Made by a program: the position numbers and the translations under genes. Below the pieces are notes generated by a model. That model was not told the origin of the DNA and searched no databases. It saw nothing but the letters and a program-made list of their open reading frames with translations. Below are positions 46,801-58,100 of a DNA stretch of 64,000 bases, in pieces. Each line of letters opens with the position of its first letter. Positions within the stretch are counted from its first letter, which is position 1. The DNA is from Salvelinus alpinus (taxonomy: Eukaryota > Chordata > Actinopteri > Salmoniformes > Salmonidae), in contig NC_092091.1 of the NCBI RefSeq assembly GCF_045679555.1, forward strand, positions 16,354,572 through 16,418,571, in the 5' to 3' direction.

Positions 46801-49683
46801 AATGTCTGTCCTGCTAAGCATTCCAAATGTAACGAATACTTTTGGGTGTCAGCGAAAATGTGTGGAGTAAAAAGTACATTATTTTCTTTAGGAATGTAGT
46901 GAAGTAAAAGTAAAAGTAGTCAAAAATATAGATAGTTGAGTAATGTACAGATACCCAAAAAACTACTTAGGTAGTTCTTTAAAGTATTTTTACTTAAGTA
47001 CTTTACACCACTGTCAAATATTTTGTTAGCCTAACAACAGACTATAGACAGATTAGAGTCTTCTGTATTCAGCAGTAGCTATTTGCTTTCCAAACTGTTT
47101 TTCCCATTATTGTATTTTGAAATATTGCGAAAGACCAGGCAATTTTAGCTGCTCACTGTTCACAGTGGCGACTCAACAATCAGCTGTTTGATATTTGCCA
47201 CAAGTGCTGCCCAAATTGCAGCAGGCGTCCTGACTGTATGCGCTTGTGATTACACACAATCCACAGCTAAAGAAGCTATTGATCCTCTGTCGCTAAATTA
47301 AGCTCTCTGGTACATTCATTTGAATGATTTCATTTATTGTTGTACAGACAGGAACCTATAACTTTGCCAAATCTATTTAAATGTATCAGAGGGTGCTGCA
47401 GCACCCCTACTTCTAGAGACGGCAGGAGCGGCAGGAGCGGCAGGAGTGGTAGAGATACTCTCAATGATCGGCTATGAAAAGCCAACTGACATTTACTCCT
47501 GAGGTGCTGACCTGTTGCGCCCTCGACAACTACTGTGATTATTATTATTTGACCATGCTGGTCATTTATGAACATCTGAACATCTTGGCCGTGTTCTGTT
47601 ATAATCTCCACCCGGCACAGCCAGAAGAGGACTGGCCACCCCTCATAGCCTGGTCCTCTCTAGGTTACTTCCTAGGTTTTGGCCTTTCTAGGGAGTTTTT
47701 CCTAGCTGCCGTGCTTCTACACCTGCATTGCTTGCTGTTTGGGGTTTTAGGCTGGGTTTCTGTACAGCACTTTGAGATATCAGCTGATGTAAGAAGGGCT
47801 ATATAAATACATTTGATTTGATTTGATACTTCACGAGGCTATGTATCAGTCGTGACCAAAAGTTTTGAGAATGACACAAATATTAATTTCCATAAAGTTT
47901 GCTGCTTCAGTGTCTTTAGATATTTTTGTCAGATGTTACTATGGAATAGTGAAGTATAATTACAAGCATTTCATAAGTGTCAAAGGCTTTTAATGACAAT
48001 TACATGAAGTTGATGCAAAGAGTCAATATTTGCAGTGTTGGCCCTTCTTTTTCAAGACCTCTGCAAAGTCAATTAACTTCTGGGCCACATCCTGACTGAT
48101 GGCAGCCCTTTCTTGCATAATCAATGCTTGGAGTTTGTCAGAATTTGTGAGGTTTTGTTTGTCCACCCGCATCTTGAGGATTGATCACAAGTTCTCAATG
48201 GGATTAAGGTCTGAGTTTCCTGGCCATGGACCCAAAATATCTATGTTTTGTTTCCCGAGCCACTTAGTTATCACTTTTGCCTTACGGCAAGGTGCTCCGT
48301 CATGCTGGAAAAGGCATTGTTCGTCACCAAACTGTTCCTGGATGGTTGGGAGAAGTTGCTCTCGGAGGATGTGTTGGTACCATTCTTTATTCATGGAGGT
48401 GTTCTTAGGCAAAATTGTGAGTGAGCCCACTCCCTTGGCTGAGAAGCAACCCCACACATGAATGGTCTCAGGATGCTTTACTGTTGGCATGACACAGGAC
48501 TGATAGTAGCGCTCACCTTGTCTTCTCCGGACAAGCTTTTTTCCGGATGCGCCAAACAATTGGAAAGGGGATTCATCAGAGAAAATGACTTTACCCCAGT
48601 CCTCAGCAGTCCAATCCCTGTACCTTTTGCAGAATATCAGTCTGTCCCTGATGTTTTTCCTGGAGAGAAGTTGCTTCTTTGCTGCCCTTCTTGACACCAG
48701 ACCATCCTCCAAAAGTCTTCGCCTCACTGTGCGTGCAGATGCACTCACACCTGCCTGAGCAAGCTCTGTACTGGTGGTGCCCCGATCCCGCAGCTGAATC
48801 AACTTTAGGAGACGGTCCTGGCGCTTGCTGGACTTTCTTGGGCACCCTGAAGCCTTCTTCACAACAATTGAACCGCTCTCCTTGAAGTTCTTGATGATCC
48901 GATAAATGGTTGATTTAGGTGCAATCATACTGGCAGCAATATCCTTGCCTGTGAAGCCCTTTTTGTGCAAAGCAATGATAACGGCACTTGTTTCCTTGCA
49001 GGTAACCATGGTTGACAGAGGAAGAACAATGATTCCAAGCACCACCCTCCTTTTGAAGCTTCCAGTCTGTTATTCAAACTCAATCAGCATGACAGAGTGA
49101 TCTCCAGCCTTGTCCTCGTCAACACTCACACCTGTGTTAACGAGAGAATCACTGACATAATGTCCGCTGGTCCTTTTGTTGCAGGGCTGAAATGCAGTGG
49201 AAATGTGTTTTTGGGATTCAGTTAATTTGCATGGCAAAGAGGGACTTTGCAATTAATTGCAATTCATCTGATCACTCTTCATAACATTCTGGAGTATATG
49301 CAAATTGCCATCATACAAACTGAGGCAGCAGACTTTGTGAAAATGAATATTTGTGTCATTCTCAAAACGTTTGGCCACGACTGTACAGCACATTACATTT
49401 GAAGTCAATTTTTTTTGTCATATTAAATTATTTTATTGACTAATATCACTCCATATTGACTAAAATCACTCTATGAATGTACTTTCTTTCCTTTTTACAA
49501 AACCCTTAAAGCTCAAATTTTAAATAACCTAAACAAATAGCTTAGATTCTCTCTTGACCGGATCTCTCTGCTGTAACACCCACTCTACCCTTACAGGACA
49601 AAGATGCAGTTGGTGACTGGCGTAAGAACATTGATGACAAGGCAGGCATGGACGGCAGAAAGAAGATGTTTGAGGCCGCATAA
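40813..49683 (+). CDS. tnni2: Fast skeletal troponin I, copy 3 (174 aa)
   Basis: Coding exons are 40813-40820, 41179-41215, 41386-41514, 41671-41760, 41890-42063 and 49597-49683, all GT-AG. The N-terminus is MSEKKMASSRKHHLK, followed by SLMLQIAKGLLDAEAIEAVE and the TnT-pairing helix HHQIDKVDEERYDLAGKV. The inhibitory-region exon is 174 rather than 177 bases: it reads [14 protein letters not shown] where copies 1 and 2 have KGKFKKP or RGKFKKP, so one residue of the basic segment is missing. The switch is ADSMLQALLGYKHKV. The C-terminal exon is shorter (28 aa, [20 protein letters not shown], ending MFEAA). The last intron is 7.5 kb and full of repeats. AATAAA at 49931-49936. Subfamily: with copy 4. 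Confidence 0.95.
42340..42775. repeat. 33-bp minisatellite, about 13 copies, in the last intron of copy 3
   Basis: The unit is ACCGTAATGACAGGGTACTC followed by TGACCCTGAAACA. Because 33 is divisible by 3, the array stays open in some frames on both strands (TVMTGYSDPET repeated on +) and produces ORFs of up to 165 codons. These have no splice context and I do not treat them as genes. The last units are more diverged. Confidence 0.96.
42820..45362 (+). mobile_element. hAT transposon, ZBED-like, broken and truncated at the right
   Basis: The left part reads ATTCCCAAACTGGGGTACGC. The right part reads GAGGTACGGGACTATAAAAA, where an inverted partner of the left end would follow, but a Tc1 fragment starts instead. 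The + strand carries transposase pieces: a BED-type zinc-finger part with YLGFTYIGSRAFPQPQCVMC (about 43470-43560), HLETKHANLKNKPHFF in another frame, EDLILPAAVDMAGTMLGKKA (about 43770-43850), and DVLKQLLVRIQANEFYALQL followed by DESTDVADLAQLL (about 43859-44092), which matches the ZBED5/SCAND3 class of hAT-derived proteins. Later parts continue to about 45000. Several frameshifts are present. Confidence 0.85.
45362..46368 (-). mobile_element. Left-truncated Tc1-like transposon
   Basis: The right end TACTTTCCAAATGCACTG is followed by TA at 46369-46370. The left end is missing and the sequence begins inside the transposase at about CAGTCCCTGCCGCTGAAAAA. The minus strand reads MRNKILWSDETKIELFGLNA and KHGGGRIMLWGYFSAAGT at 45400-45524, then more decayed N-terminal codons. 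The junction with the hAT element is abrupt. Confidence 0.88.
46477..47013. mobile_element. 537-bp hAT-like MITE with perfect 8-bp target duplication
   Basis: The ends CAGTAGTGGATAAAGTACCC and GTACTTTACACCACTG are inverted. The exact 8-mer TCAAATAT flanks both sides (46469-46476 and 47014-47021). The interior is made of short repeats of AAAAGTA and AAGTAAAAGT on both strands and has no coding capacity. Confidence 0.93.
47575..47827 (+). mobile_element. LINE-type 3' tail
   Basis: Non-coding sequence containing CTGTACAGCACTTTGAGATA and ending in ATTTGATTTGATTTGATA. A short tandem hexamer tail is typical of CR1/L2-type retroposons. The first part, to about 47700, is the inverted partner of 16060-16170. 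Confidence 0.7.
47847..49383 (-). mobile_element. Fifth-family Tc1-like transposon, almost intact
   Basis: The ends CAGTCGTGACCAAAAGTTTT and the reverse complement of AAAACGTTTGGCCACGACTG have TA near 47844-47845 and at 49384-49385. The inverted match continues through GAGAATGACACAAATATT. It contains the transposase ORF listed next. It is in the last intron of tnni2 copy 3, antisense to it. Confidence 0.94.
48185..49045 (-). pseudogene. Tc1 transposase, nearly complete, one nonsense codon near the C-terminus
   Basis: An open frame of 286 codons. The N-terminal paired-like DNA-binding part is ETSAVIIALHKKGFTGKDIA with SMIAPKSTIYRIIKNF, then a second helix-turn-helix region (TSTELAQAGVSASARTVRRR). 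The DDE domain has IFSDESPFQLFG (first Asp), CLFQHDGAPC (second Asp) and NSDLNPIENL (final Glu). The frame stops right after ENL with TGA, where the family has Trp (TGG). Downstream codons still read SILKMRVDKQNLTNSDKLQ. I therefore call a single nonsense change that removes the last few dozen residues after the catalytic Glu. Function, if any, would require readthrough. Confidence 0.9.
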
Positions 49684-51403
49684 ACGCTGTGGCACGACTC
49701 AGTCCCATTTCACCTGCCTTTCTCTGTGTCCTAATAATAAGTCAGTTGTTGTCAGCCATGGCTGTATTTTGTGTTGGATATATAAAGTGGTATTGTGGTT
49801 AAGTCAGATGTGGATTTGTATGACCATGTTGTCGACTGAGATAATTACCCTTTTCACAGCAACTTGAACATATTTTGAAGAACACTTACTGTATGAAGAA
49901 ATGTACTTAAGTATATATGACTGAATATTAAATAAATATTTGAACGTTTACAACTGGAATAGCATTTTTATTTTGCTTGCATTTCTTTTAGGGTTTTGTG
50001 ATTAAAAAAAAGAGAACACGACTTATGCAGTTACCTACTTGATTTGGGTATGAGTAGCACACTATTCAATGTTATTCAATAGCAGATAGCAGTTAGAAGC
50101 TAGATGTAAAAAAAAAAAAATGTAACGACTGAAGGACTTTAATCTTAGGACATCATTTCTTAGAACATGTCACACACACCAAAAGGTATAAGCTCTGTAT
50201 ATTCTCTCTCTCTCTGCTGAATCCTGCTGTAATTATGACTCCTAGAATTGGTAGCATCTCTTTCTTGTTTGGGATTCTTGTGCATGGAAACTGATACCAA
50301 CATATTTAGGCTAGGATTTAATCAATTGTAAATTTAATCAATTGTTCAATACTAATACTAATACAAAAATATAAACACTAATTTTATATGAGAAATGAAA
50401 AATGAATATATTGTAACATGTTATAACGACTTTCATGACTACGCATTAATAAACTATTTATAATCTATTAGTAAATAAGTATTTCATTATTTGTAAACAT
50501 TTATAAACATGTATACGTTTTTATAAGCATAGAAAGCATTACATTTCATAAGCATTAGTAACATGTGTTTTAACTTTGGCCTATAATGGCTAATTCGTGA
50601 AAGTTATTGTAAAGCATTACCGAATATTGGATTGTTAGTATTTCTCAAAAGAAAATCAGCATGCATAGTGTGTTGACCAGGGTAGTTGAGTATTCATGAT
50701 GTTTTCTTGTATTCATGATGAAAAACCTATATTTTCTTGTGTCTTATGACACCATAGGTTGGTGTTGTATCTTGTGACATCTCCGCTGTAGCGAGAGCAA
50801 GACCGCGGTGGACTAGCATGGATATGACGCCCTCTACTGCCTCACCGTAGCACACACAACTGCAGGTATGGGAGAAATAAGAAACCTGTTGGCTGGCCAT
50901 AGTAATCAATTCAGATATGGATCATCTGTGTAATAGATCATCTTTGCGTTTTTGCTTACTACAGCTTTGATGTGATTTATTGACGAGTGCTTTGGTTTTA
51001 TTGTCAATTACAGTGTAGAATTCAATCTGGGTAGATGCAAAATTGAGAAATCTGGGTAGATATATATATATATTGAATGGAAAAAGGATATTAGGTGAGT
51101 GATGTAAGGATTGTTTTTAGATCATGGTGCTTTATGAGATAAAAGAGAAATGGTTGTAGTTGTGATTGTTAAAGCCTATTGGAGAAATAACTCTGTGTGA
51201 ACAATGCATGGCAATATCTTCTATAACTGATCAACCAGATGATGCATGTTTCCCCTGTCTGTATCTCTTCTTCTTGCCTGCAGTAAGGCACATTTGCAAA
51301 ACCGTTTCCCTTACTTTCAAGGTGACACTTTTCACTGGGTATCATACTTCACAGTCTGTGTCTTTAAAGGACAAATTAGATGATGCCTACAATATCAGTG
51401 TAG
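49684..51403. other. 3' flank of tnni2 copy 3
   Basis: Contains the 3' UTR and polyadenylation signal of copy 3. Beyond that I see only AT-rich sequence with a short TA run near 51060. No gene or element could be supported. Confidence 0.5.
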
Positions 51404-51545
51404 TGTGGTTCAGTTGGTAGTGCTTGGTACTTGCAATGCCAGGATTTTGGGTTCGATTCCCACGTGGGACCTGTACGAAAAAAATGTAGGTACTCACTAC
51501 TGTAAGTCACTCTGGATAAGAGCATCTGCTAAATGACTAAACTGT
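51404..51545 (+). mobile_element. tRNA-derived SINE (salmonid type)
   Basis: The A-box-like TGGTTCAGTTGGTAGTGCT and B box GGTTCGATTCC (51450-51460) are spaced as in a tRNA. They are followed by an unrelated body and the tail CTCTGGATAAGAGCATCTGC, then TAAATGACTAAACTG. The salmonid HpaI/SmaI-type SINEs have this layout. It is not a tRNA gene: there is no foldable acceptor stem. Confidence 0.85.
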
Positions 51546-52454
51546 AATAAAGAGCCACAGAAATATTTGCCACCACAAATTTCCCCAAAAGATTTCTAGG
51601 AGGGGCCATTACATTTTAGCAGATGGCTGGTGGATATAGAACTAGGCCTACAAGATTAGCCAGCCAGCTAATTCTGGCGCCAAATGATCTAAATAAAAAT
51701 TCAGGATGGAGGATAGTCAAAGCAGGGCCGTCTCCAGGCATAAGCAACATAAGCGGTCGCTTAGGGCCCCCGGCTGCTGCAGGGCCCCCAACAAATTAGT
51801 ACTATTTATTTATATTTTTTGGGGGGGGAACTCAGTCGGATCTCAATTTACTATTTCAGAGTGAGAATATTAGAATACAGCAGGTGCAATTTCGAAATGT
51901 GGTTGTGTGTCAGCAGTTTTTCTCTTGTTATGTCAGTCAATGACAGTCACTCAATTAGCCATGTCGGCTAACACTTTTTTTATTGGTAGTTAGTCTAGCC
52001 AGCTATCTAAACTTGTGGTAATCATGGCTAAATACCAACCGTGCACACAGGGCTCGTGCCCAGGGTCCCTGACCTCCAGAGGGGCCTCCATTGATTTTGT
52101 TAGACATTCTCACTCTTATCATATTAACATGGCATAAGTCATTACAAAATGTGTATAATTGCAGAAAATTTGCTTTAAAACTGCAGAAAATTTGCTTTAA
52201 AACTGCAAAAAAAAGTATCTCTATCCATGGCAAAATAGGTAGATTGCGGGAAATTTGTTGTAAAACTGAAAAAAATGAAAAAAAGATCTCTGTCCCATGT
52301 CACAATTCATAGGATTGCAGTGAACTTGCTTTAAAACTGCAACATTTTCTCTACGCCCCATGGCAAAATGTGTAGAATTGCAGGAAATAAACTGCGGTCG
52401 GTTTTATCTCAATATCAAATAATTTCTGGGTAACAGTTAAGTACCATGGGTACC

Positions 52455-52640
52455 TTACTCTGCCACCCAAGTCACAGACTGTTCTCTCATGGCAAGTGGT
52501 ATCGTAGTGCCAAGTCTGGGACCAAAAGGCTCCTGAACAGCTTCTACCCCCAAGCCATGAGACTGCTGAGCAGTTAATCAAATGGCTACCCGGACTATTT
52601 ACATTCTCACCCTTTGTATTTTATTTTATTGCACTGGCTC
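52455..52640 (+). mobile_element. LINE 3'-end fragment
   Basis: Codons on + read AKSGTKRLLNSFYPQAMRLL then SS and a stop, which resembles the extreme C-terminus of a LINE ORF2. It is followed by untranslated sequence and a CA repeat. It is embedded in the hAT-like element. Confidence 0.65.
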
Positions 52641-52696
52641 TAAATGCACACTCACTGGACTCCACCCACACACTCACACATACTACACTGACACTA

Positions 52697-52697
52697 C

Positions 52698-52741
<44 letters not shown>
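52697..52741. repeat. (CA)n microsatellite
   Basis: About 22 CA dinucleotides in an almost pure run. Confidence 0.97.
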
Positions 52742-52742
<1 letters not shown>

Positions 52743-52994
52743 CGGGCTCAAGCATTGATTTTGATTGTTTTCAATAAAAATTGTCAGTGTATTCCAAACT
52801 CATAGTATGGAAATATGTATAAAACAAAGGCAAATACACTGGGCCTTTAAAACAAGCATTTTTCTCTCCACCGTCAAGAGCGGTGCCTCTCAAATGTTTT
52901 GCCGTGATGTGGGGGGCCCCCCTGCCAAAACTTGCTTAGGGCCCCCAAAAGGCTGGAGCCGGCCCTAGGTCAAAGTATGGATCAGACCCCTATT

Positions 52995-53031
52995 TTAAAA
53001 TTTAAATTTAACCCTTATTTTACCGGGTAAG
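52995..53031. mobile_element. Short LINE tail remnant
   Basis: TTTAACCCTTATTTTACCGG resembles the 3' end of the intact LINE (TTTAACCTTTATTTAACCAG at about 20716). Too short to say more. Confidence 0.5.
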
Positions 53032-53399
53032 TTCCTACCATAATATACTGTTTTTCCAATGCTTATTATATCTGGCCCTGTAGTGTAGGCCTACTTTGAC
53101 CACATTCACTTATCATTCATCGATTAAGACTTGATCACAACAAGAAACTATAGAGGGGATTAAATTGTGACAAGCAGTTTCATGTTGCTTGTTATTATTT
53201 AAGTTACAGAGCAAGATGTGGAAATATTATTGATACTGTAGTTATCTGGTTTGGCAATGTGGAGCCTATATTTAGATAACGGGGCATGTTACAGGGCATG
53301 ACAGGGCAGTATATCAGGCTGACAGGGGGCCGGCAGCATCACTGACCACTACCATAAAGACTGACCTACTGGAGTAAGCATTACCATGTTGAGGGAGGG

Positions 53400-53532
53400 A
53401 TAAACCACTGGTGTCCACCCATCAGTATTTAATACTGTGTACTCCCTCATTTAATCTGCTATTGGCTTGACATCCTCTCCCTCTCCATCTCTCACAGCTG
53501 CTCTTCATTTTTCATCATTCTTTTTCTCACAG
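53400..53532 (+). promoter_or_regulatory. tnni2: Promoter and untranslated exon 1 of tnni2 copy 4
   Basis: AGTATTTAATACTG near 53424-53437 is a TATA-like element. The exon ends CTCACAG|GTGAGGATA at 53532. The shared blocks of copies 1-3 are not visible. The pairing acceptor is at 55135. Position in the array and donor type support the call; the TSS is inferred. Confidence 0.55.
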
Positions 53533-53671
53533 GTGAGGATAATAGTGGGGTCTTATAGTGCTCCAGCATGCATAATGTGCTCCTGTCTCTTGACTGCTTT
53601 GAACTGTATCTAGTGTTGCAGCTGTTGGTTTCTGCACATTGACAGATAATACGATCACAGTAGTAACATGG

Positions 53672-53790
53672 TCCTGTATGGCTCAGTTGGTAGAGGACAG
53701 TGCTTGTAACACCAGGGTTGTGGATTCCATCCCTATGGCCACCCACATGGAAAATGTATGCATGTGTGCTGGCTAAATTGTTTTGGGATA
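53672..53790 (+). mobile_element. SINE fragment
   Basis: ATGGCTCAGTTGGTAGAGGA and GGATTCCATCCC are degraded A and B boxes, as in the SINE at 51404. The tail is lost. Confidence 0.7.
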
Positions 53791-54261
53791 TAAGGGGGAA
53801 ACAAATACAGGTCTGTATTCTCACCTTTCCTTTTTTATGTGATAGATGTTATTTTCAATGATTCATTATGTGCACATGATTGACAGATATTAAGGAATTT
53901 GAATGTTTAATTGAATTAATTGAATTGCTGAATTGTTTTGTGTCACCAGATGTGAATCTAGCTATTCAGGAAGTATAGCTAGCTCAACAGTTTGAGCCTT
54001 CTTGGTCACTAGAAATATTTTACTCCGTAGGCAGATTGCATGTATCAGCCCAGCATGATGCTCAAGGGAACCTTGTTACCTGGATGTTTTTGTTCTCCTA
54101 TGTGTGTGCAATCTTATGCAATTTTTTCCTGAACAGGTAGTGTTCTAGAAATTAAATATAAATAATCATCAGAATATGAAACCTTTTTTGTATCATGAAT
54201 GAATAAAAAATATACATTATTTATTTGCAAGATTTTAACATTCATGAGAAAAAAAAGTCTG

Positions 54262-54516
54262 TTTAAAGTGATAGTTCACTTTTTGGAAATATTAGCGTAT
54301 TTTCGACTTCTTTAGGGTGTTTCCTCCAAACTGTATTTTAATTGTTTAGCTAGTTATTGGTTTCCTACAAACTGTATTTCAATTGGTTAGCTAGTTATTT
54401 AACTTGGTTAGCTAGCTAGTTATTTTGAATCGGTTTGGAGAAAACAACTTAAGGAACTTAAGGAAATTGGAAGAAAGCTACAATTAAAAAAAAAATGGTT
54501 TAACTATCCCTTTAAA
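54262..54516. mobile_element. MITE with TTTAAAGNGATAGTT ends
   Basis: TTTAAAGTGATAGTTCAC at the left is inverted relative to GGTTTAACTATCCCTTTAAA at the right. The interior has three copies of TTAGCTAGTTATT-like sequence. No coding capacity. Confidence 0.75.
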
Positions 54517-55135
54517 GGATCAATATTATAAAGAGCGACTCATGGTTTTAACAAATTAGCAAAAATGTAGTTGTAGTTGTAGTTATAATTAAATGTAGGT
54601 CAGCAGCTCAGTAATTAAGTAGGTCATAATTTAGCATGCCAAATACCAGTTTAGATTTGTCGTCCTCAGGGAAATAAGAAACTATCATTGAGAATGTATA
54701 TATATTTTTGGCATCTGAATAGGTTGAAACCCTATCTGTTAAAGCATAAAATTGTTCCAAGTGGCAAGCAGCAACATGATACATGTTTGTGAATATTTCA
54801 TATCTGCATGCTTATATCTGCAATGTGAAACTAGTTGAAAGGTGTTCTGTTGACAGTGTCTAGCTGCCAAATAATATGCTAAAATCGCAGATTATCCAAA
54901 TGTCCTGCATCAGCATAAAAACAAAAATACATACCCAGTAAAGTGAGCCAGGGTAGACTCCTACTTGCTGTTTAATTAAAGTGATCTCTATATCTTGTTG
55001 TGTGCTACTGTCATTTGGTGGATTCATTTTGCCATTATTACTGCTCTTCTGAGTCTATCACAGTACAACATATAAATTTATAACAACACTTGTTCTGTCA
55101 AAGATTTGAATCTTTTAATTTCTGTCTTATACAAG

Positions 55136-55158
55136 GTGTGAAAAAATAAACAAGCAAG
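55136..55158 (+). other. tnni2: 5' UTR part of the start exon, tnni2 copy 4
   Basis: The acceptor TTATACAAG ends at 55135. The segment ends AAGCAAG before ATG, as in copy 1. Confidence 0.8.
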
Positions 55159-58100
55159 ATGTCAGAGTAAGTATAATATTACATTAGTCTCAATAAAATC
55201 TGAGAGGTGACTGATTGTCTGAGTGCATCGCGAACATTTCATGTGTCTACTTCTTCCTCTCACAGGAAAAAGATGACATCGAGTCGCAGGGGCCATCTGA
55301 AGGTAAATATACTGATTTAACCCAATTTCAGCTTCCAATATGAAAAACTGTTTTGTTCTTACTCTCCTTTGATTGAACATTTACAGTACCAGTCAAAAGT
55401 TCGGACAGACCTACTCATTCAAGGGTTTTTCTTTATTTTTACTATTTTCTACATTGTAGAATAATAGTGAAGATTTCAAAACTATTAAATAACACATATG
55501 GAATCATGTAGTAACCAAAAAAAAGTGTTAAACAAATCAAAATATATTTTATATTTTAGATTCTTCAAAGTAGCCACCCTTTGCCTTGATGATAGCGTTT
55601 TGCACACTATTAGCATTCTCTCAACCAGCTTCATGAGGAATGATTTTCCAACAGTCTTGAAGGAGTTCCCACATATGCTGAGCACTTGTTGGCTGCTTTT
55701 CCTTCACTCTGCGGGTCCAACTCATCCCAAACCATCTCAATTGGGTTGAGGTCTGGTGATTCTGGAGGCCAGGTCATCTGATGCAGCACTCCCTCACTCT
55801 CCTTCTTGGTCAAATAGCCCTTACACAGCCTGGAGGTGTGTTGGGTCGTTGTCCTGTTGAAAACAAATGATAGTCCCACTAAGTGCAAACCAGATGGGAT
55901 GGCATATCACTGCAGAATGCTATGGTAGCAATGCTGGTTAAGTGTGCCTTGAATTCTAAATAAATCACAGACAGTGTTACCAGCAAAGCACCGTCACACC
56001 ATCACACCTCCTCCTCTCAGCTTCACGTTGGGAACCCCACATGCGGAGATCATCCGTTCACCTACTCTGCGTCTCACAAAATCTCAAATTTGGACATCAT
56101 CAGACCAAAGGACAGATTTCCACCGGTCTAATGTCCATTGCTCATGTTTCTTGGCCCAAGCAAGTCTCTTCTTATTATTGGTGTCCTTTAGTAGTGGTTT
56201 CTTTGCAGCAATTCGACCATGAAGGCCTGATTTACGCAGTCTTCTCTGAACAGTTGATGTTGAGATGTGTCTGTTACTTTGTTAAGCATTTATTTGGGAA
56301 GCAATTTCTGAGGCTGGTAACTCTAATGAACTTATCCTCTGCAGCAGAGGTTACTCTGGTTCCTACTTTCAGTGGCGGTCCTCATGAGAGCCAGTTTCAT
56401 CATAGCGCTTGATGGTTTTCGCGACTGCACTTGAAGAAACGTTAAAATTTCTTTACATTTTCTGCATTGACTGACCGTCATGTCTTAAAGTAATGATGGA
56501 CTGTCATTTCTCTTTACTTATTTGAGCTGTTCTTTCCATAATATGGACTCGGTATTTTATCAAACAGGGCTATCTTCTGTGTACCACACCTACCTCGTCA
56601 CAACACAACTGACTGGCTGAAACGCATTAAGAAGGAAAGAAATTCTACAAATGACCTTTTAACTAGGCACACCTGTTAATTGAAATGCCTTCCAGGTGAC
56701 TACCTCATGAAGCTGGTTGGGAGAATGCCAAGAGTGTGCAAAGCTGTCATCAAGGCAAAGGGTGACTACTTTGAAGCGTCTCAAATATAAAATATATTTT
56801 GGTGCGTTTAATGCTTTTTTGGTTACTACATGATTCCATATGTGTTATTTCATAGTTTTGATGCCTTCACTATTATTCTACAATGTATAAAATAGTAAAA
56901 ATAAAGAAAAACCCTTGAATGAATAGGTGTGTCCAAACTTTTGACTCATACTGTGTCTATACAGGTAAGTCAATTAAGAACCCATTCTTATTTGAAATGA
57001 TGACATGTCAAAAGTGTGAGCACAGTAGCAATATACAATACAAATACCTTTCCTTATTTAATTAAATACCCACAAATGAACTATGTGTACAAGTGATTGT
57101 GTAAAATGTATCAAGACAAACACAAACGGCAGAAACACATTAGCTGGCAGTTGCCTGAAGTTAACGTGCTTAGGCTCTCAATTATTTATTCAGACACTTG
57201 GTAATACCACAAGGTTACTTTCTTGAATTTATAAGGAAATACAATACATTTGAGAGTGCCTGAAATTGATGCTAGGCCTAACTTTGCATTGGTGATTCCT
57301 ACATGTTTTGGTGTAGTCGTGTTAGCTGCTCTGACACCTATTCTTCCCCTGGCCTCCAGAGCTTGATGCTTGCGATTGCCAAAGACCTCCTGGAGAAAGA
57401 AGCAGCAGACTTGATAACAGAAAAGGCAGCTTTTATAGCAGAAAACTGCCCTGCTCCGGTATTGTCTGGGGGTCTTCCTGAGCTGCAGGTATTTTACCAT
57501 TCTAACCAGTTAATTCTCATTTAGTCTGCTTTGAATACCTGACATATACAATAATTCATACAACCATACAATTGGTACCACAAAAATCCTAACCTAATTA
57601 TCTTTCATGTTACATATTTGATTTTGAGATACGTGTTAAGGCGGCATTTGGATTTATTTGATTTGCATAGAAATGAAAATGAATTGAATGAGATGGATCT
57701 GTGCCAAAAGCTGAAGAGACCATTAAGATACACTGTGTTTCTCATACAAATGAACTGTGATATGTTTGTGTGTCAACAGGAAATGCTTAAAAAGTTGGCC
57801 CAGACCATTGACAAGGTTGATGAGGATAGATATGACGCCGAGGCAAAAGTGAAGAAGACAGACAAAGAGGTACAGTACATTGCATTCCATATTGTCTTCA
57901 TCCTGGAAACATATAGCGCTGGTTTTGACTATGTGTTGACTCACCCTCTTCACAGATTGAGGACTTGAGAATGAAAGTGGTTGAGATCCAGGGCATAAAG
58001 AAGCCAGCTCTGAAGAAAGTGCGTATGTCTGCTGATGCTATGCTTGCAGCTCTGCTGGGCACCAAGCACAAGGCTTCCATGGATTTCAGAGCCAACTTGA

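Larger units (their letters stand above)
51723..52967. mobile_element. hAT-like element containing a LINE fragment
   Basis: The left end CAGGGCCGTCTCCAGGC and right end GGCTGGAGCCGGCCCTA are inverted. The flanks AGTCAAAG (51715-51722) and GGTCAAAG (52968-52975) match at 7 of 8. Subterminal GCTTAGGGCCCCC occurs at both sides in inverted sense. The middle part (52455-52640) is a separate LINE fragment. Confidence 0.75.

Noticed and set aside
51404-51545. Functional tRNA gene
   Set aside because: A and B boxes are present, but the acceptor stem and 3' half of a tRNA are missing and a SINE body and tail follow.
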